This document shows, in pieces, positions 61,894 through 64,000 of a stretch of DNA of 64,000 nucleotides (the stretch's first letter is position 1; each line of letters begins with the position of its first letter). The notes beneath the pieces were generated by a model, which made no database searches, was not told the DNA's origin, and was given only the letters and a program-made list of their open reading frames with translations. The position numbers and the translations under genes are program-made. The stretch is from positions 124,001-188,000 of the forward strand of contig NZ_JAVXZY010000006.1 in NCBI RefSeq assembly GCF_032337115.1, written 5' to 3'. This DNA comes from Roseateles_C aquae (GTDB lineage Bacteria; Pseudomonadota; Gammaproteobacteria; Burkholderiales; Burkholderiaceae_C).

Positions 61894-61925
61894 TGCCCCG
61901 CTGCCGCCCGAACAGAAAGCCCGCC

Positions 61926-64000
<2,075 letters not shown>

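Overview
The window is GC-rich, densely packed bacterial chromosome with short intergenic gaps and many 1-4 bp start/stop overlaps. The gene set is Gram-negative: TonB-dependent receptor, RND tripartite efflux pump, outer-membrane barrels, Tat and lipoprotein signals. The gene neighbourhoods and the YgiQ, TelA, NrdJ and CspA-linked families suggest a betaproteobacterium of the order Burkholderiales, possibly Roseateles-like. That placement is inference, since no 16S or other marker gene is present. I see no rRNA, tRNA, CRISPR array, transposase or prophage gene. The window reads as core/shell chromosome.

Layout. 1-5300: end of a probable metallophosphoesterase gene, an isochorismatase-like hydrolase, a BenE-type transporter, a membrane M28 peptidase and a secreted esterase. 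5337-10060 (minus): a four-gene operon of two substrate-binding-type proteins (the second fused to a vWA domain), an XpaC-like protein and TelA, with no permease. 10175-16114: a cysteine-cluster protein, an Ig-like lipoprotein, and an RstAB-like two-component system divergent from a MipA/OmpV protein. Three direct repeats at 11 bp spacing lie in that divergent promoter. 16147-23599: a secreted HExxH protein, then a TetR regulator divergent from a tightly coupled operon (TonB receptor, lipoprotein cytochrome c, Tat-exported flavin oxidoreductase, Tat-exported PLP-fold enzyme), with a perfect inverted repeat between them. 23787-32991: a small outer-membrane barrel, UspA, a PAS/GGDEF cyclase, a DEDDh exonuclease, an EcsC-like protein, a triple-repeat secreted protein and the B12-dependent ribonucleotide reductase.

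33387-39811: a small unknown protein, an OmpR-type regulator and two related PAS histidine kinases in overlapping order, behind a leader with a GNRA hairpin. 39819-45842: a globin/hydrolase pair, a DUF1134 protein, a TetR regulator divergent from a NAPE-PLD-like metallo-hydrolase, a PilZ protein and a solute-binding protein. 45878-49843: a hydrolase, then a LytS-type kinase, a degenerate LytS-like partner and a LytTR regulator. 49954-54989: a DUF4440-like protein, a molybdopterin oxidoreductase, a serine hydrolase, cspA and a small CspA-linked protein. 55073-61804: NodT-type outer-membrane factor, RND permease and adaptor in one operon, divergent from an AcrR-like repressor with its operator. 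The window ends inside ygiQ.

Signalling is prominent: three two-component loci, a diguanylate cyclase, a PilZ receptor and three TetR regulators, each next to a divergent target.
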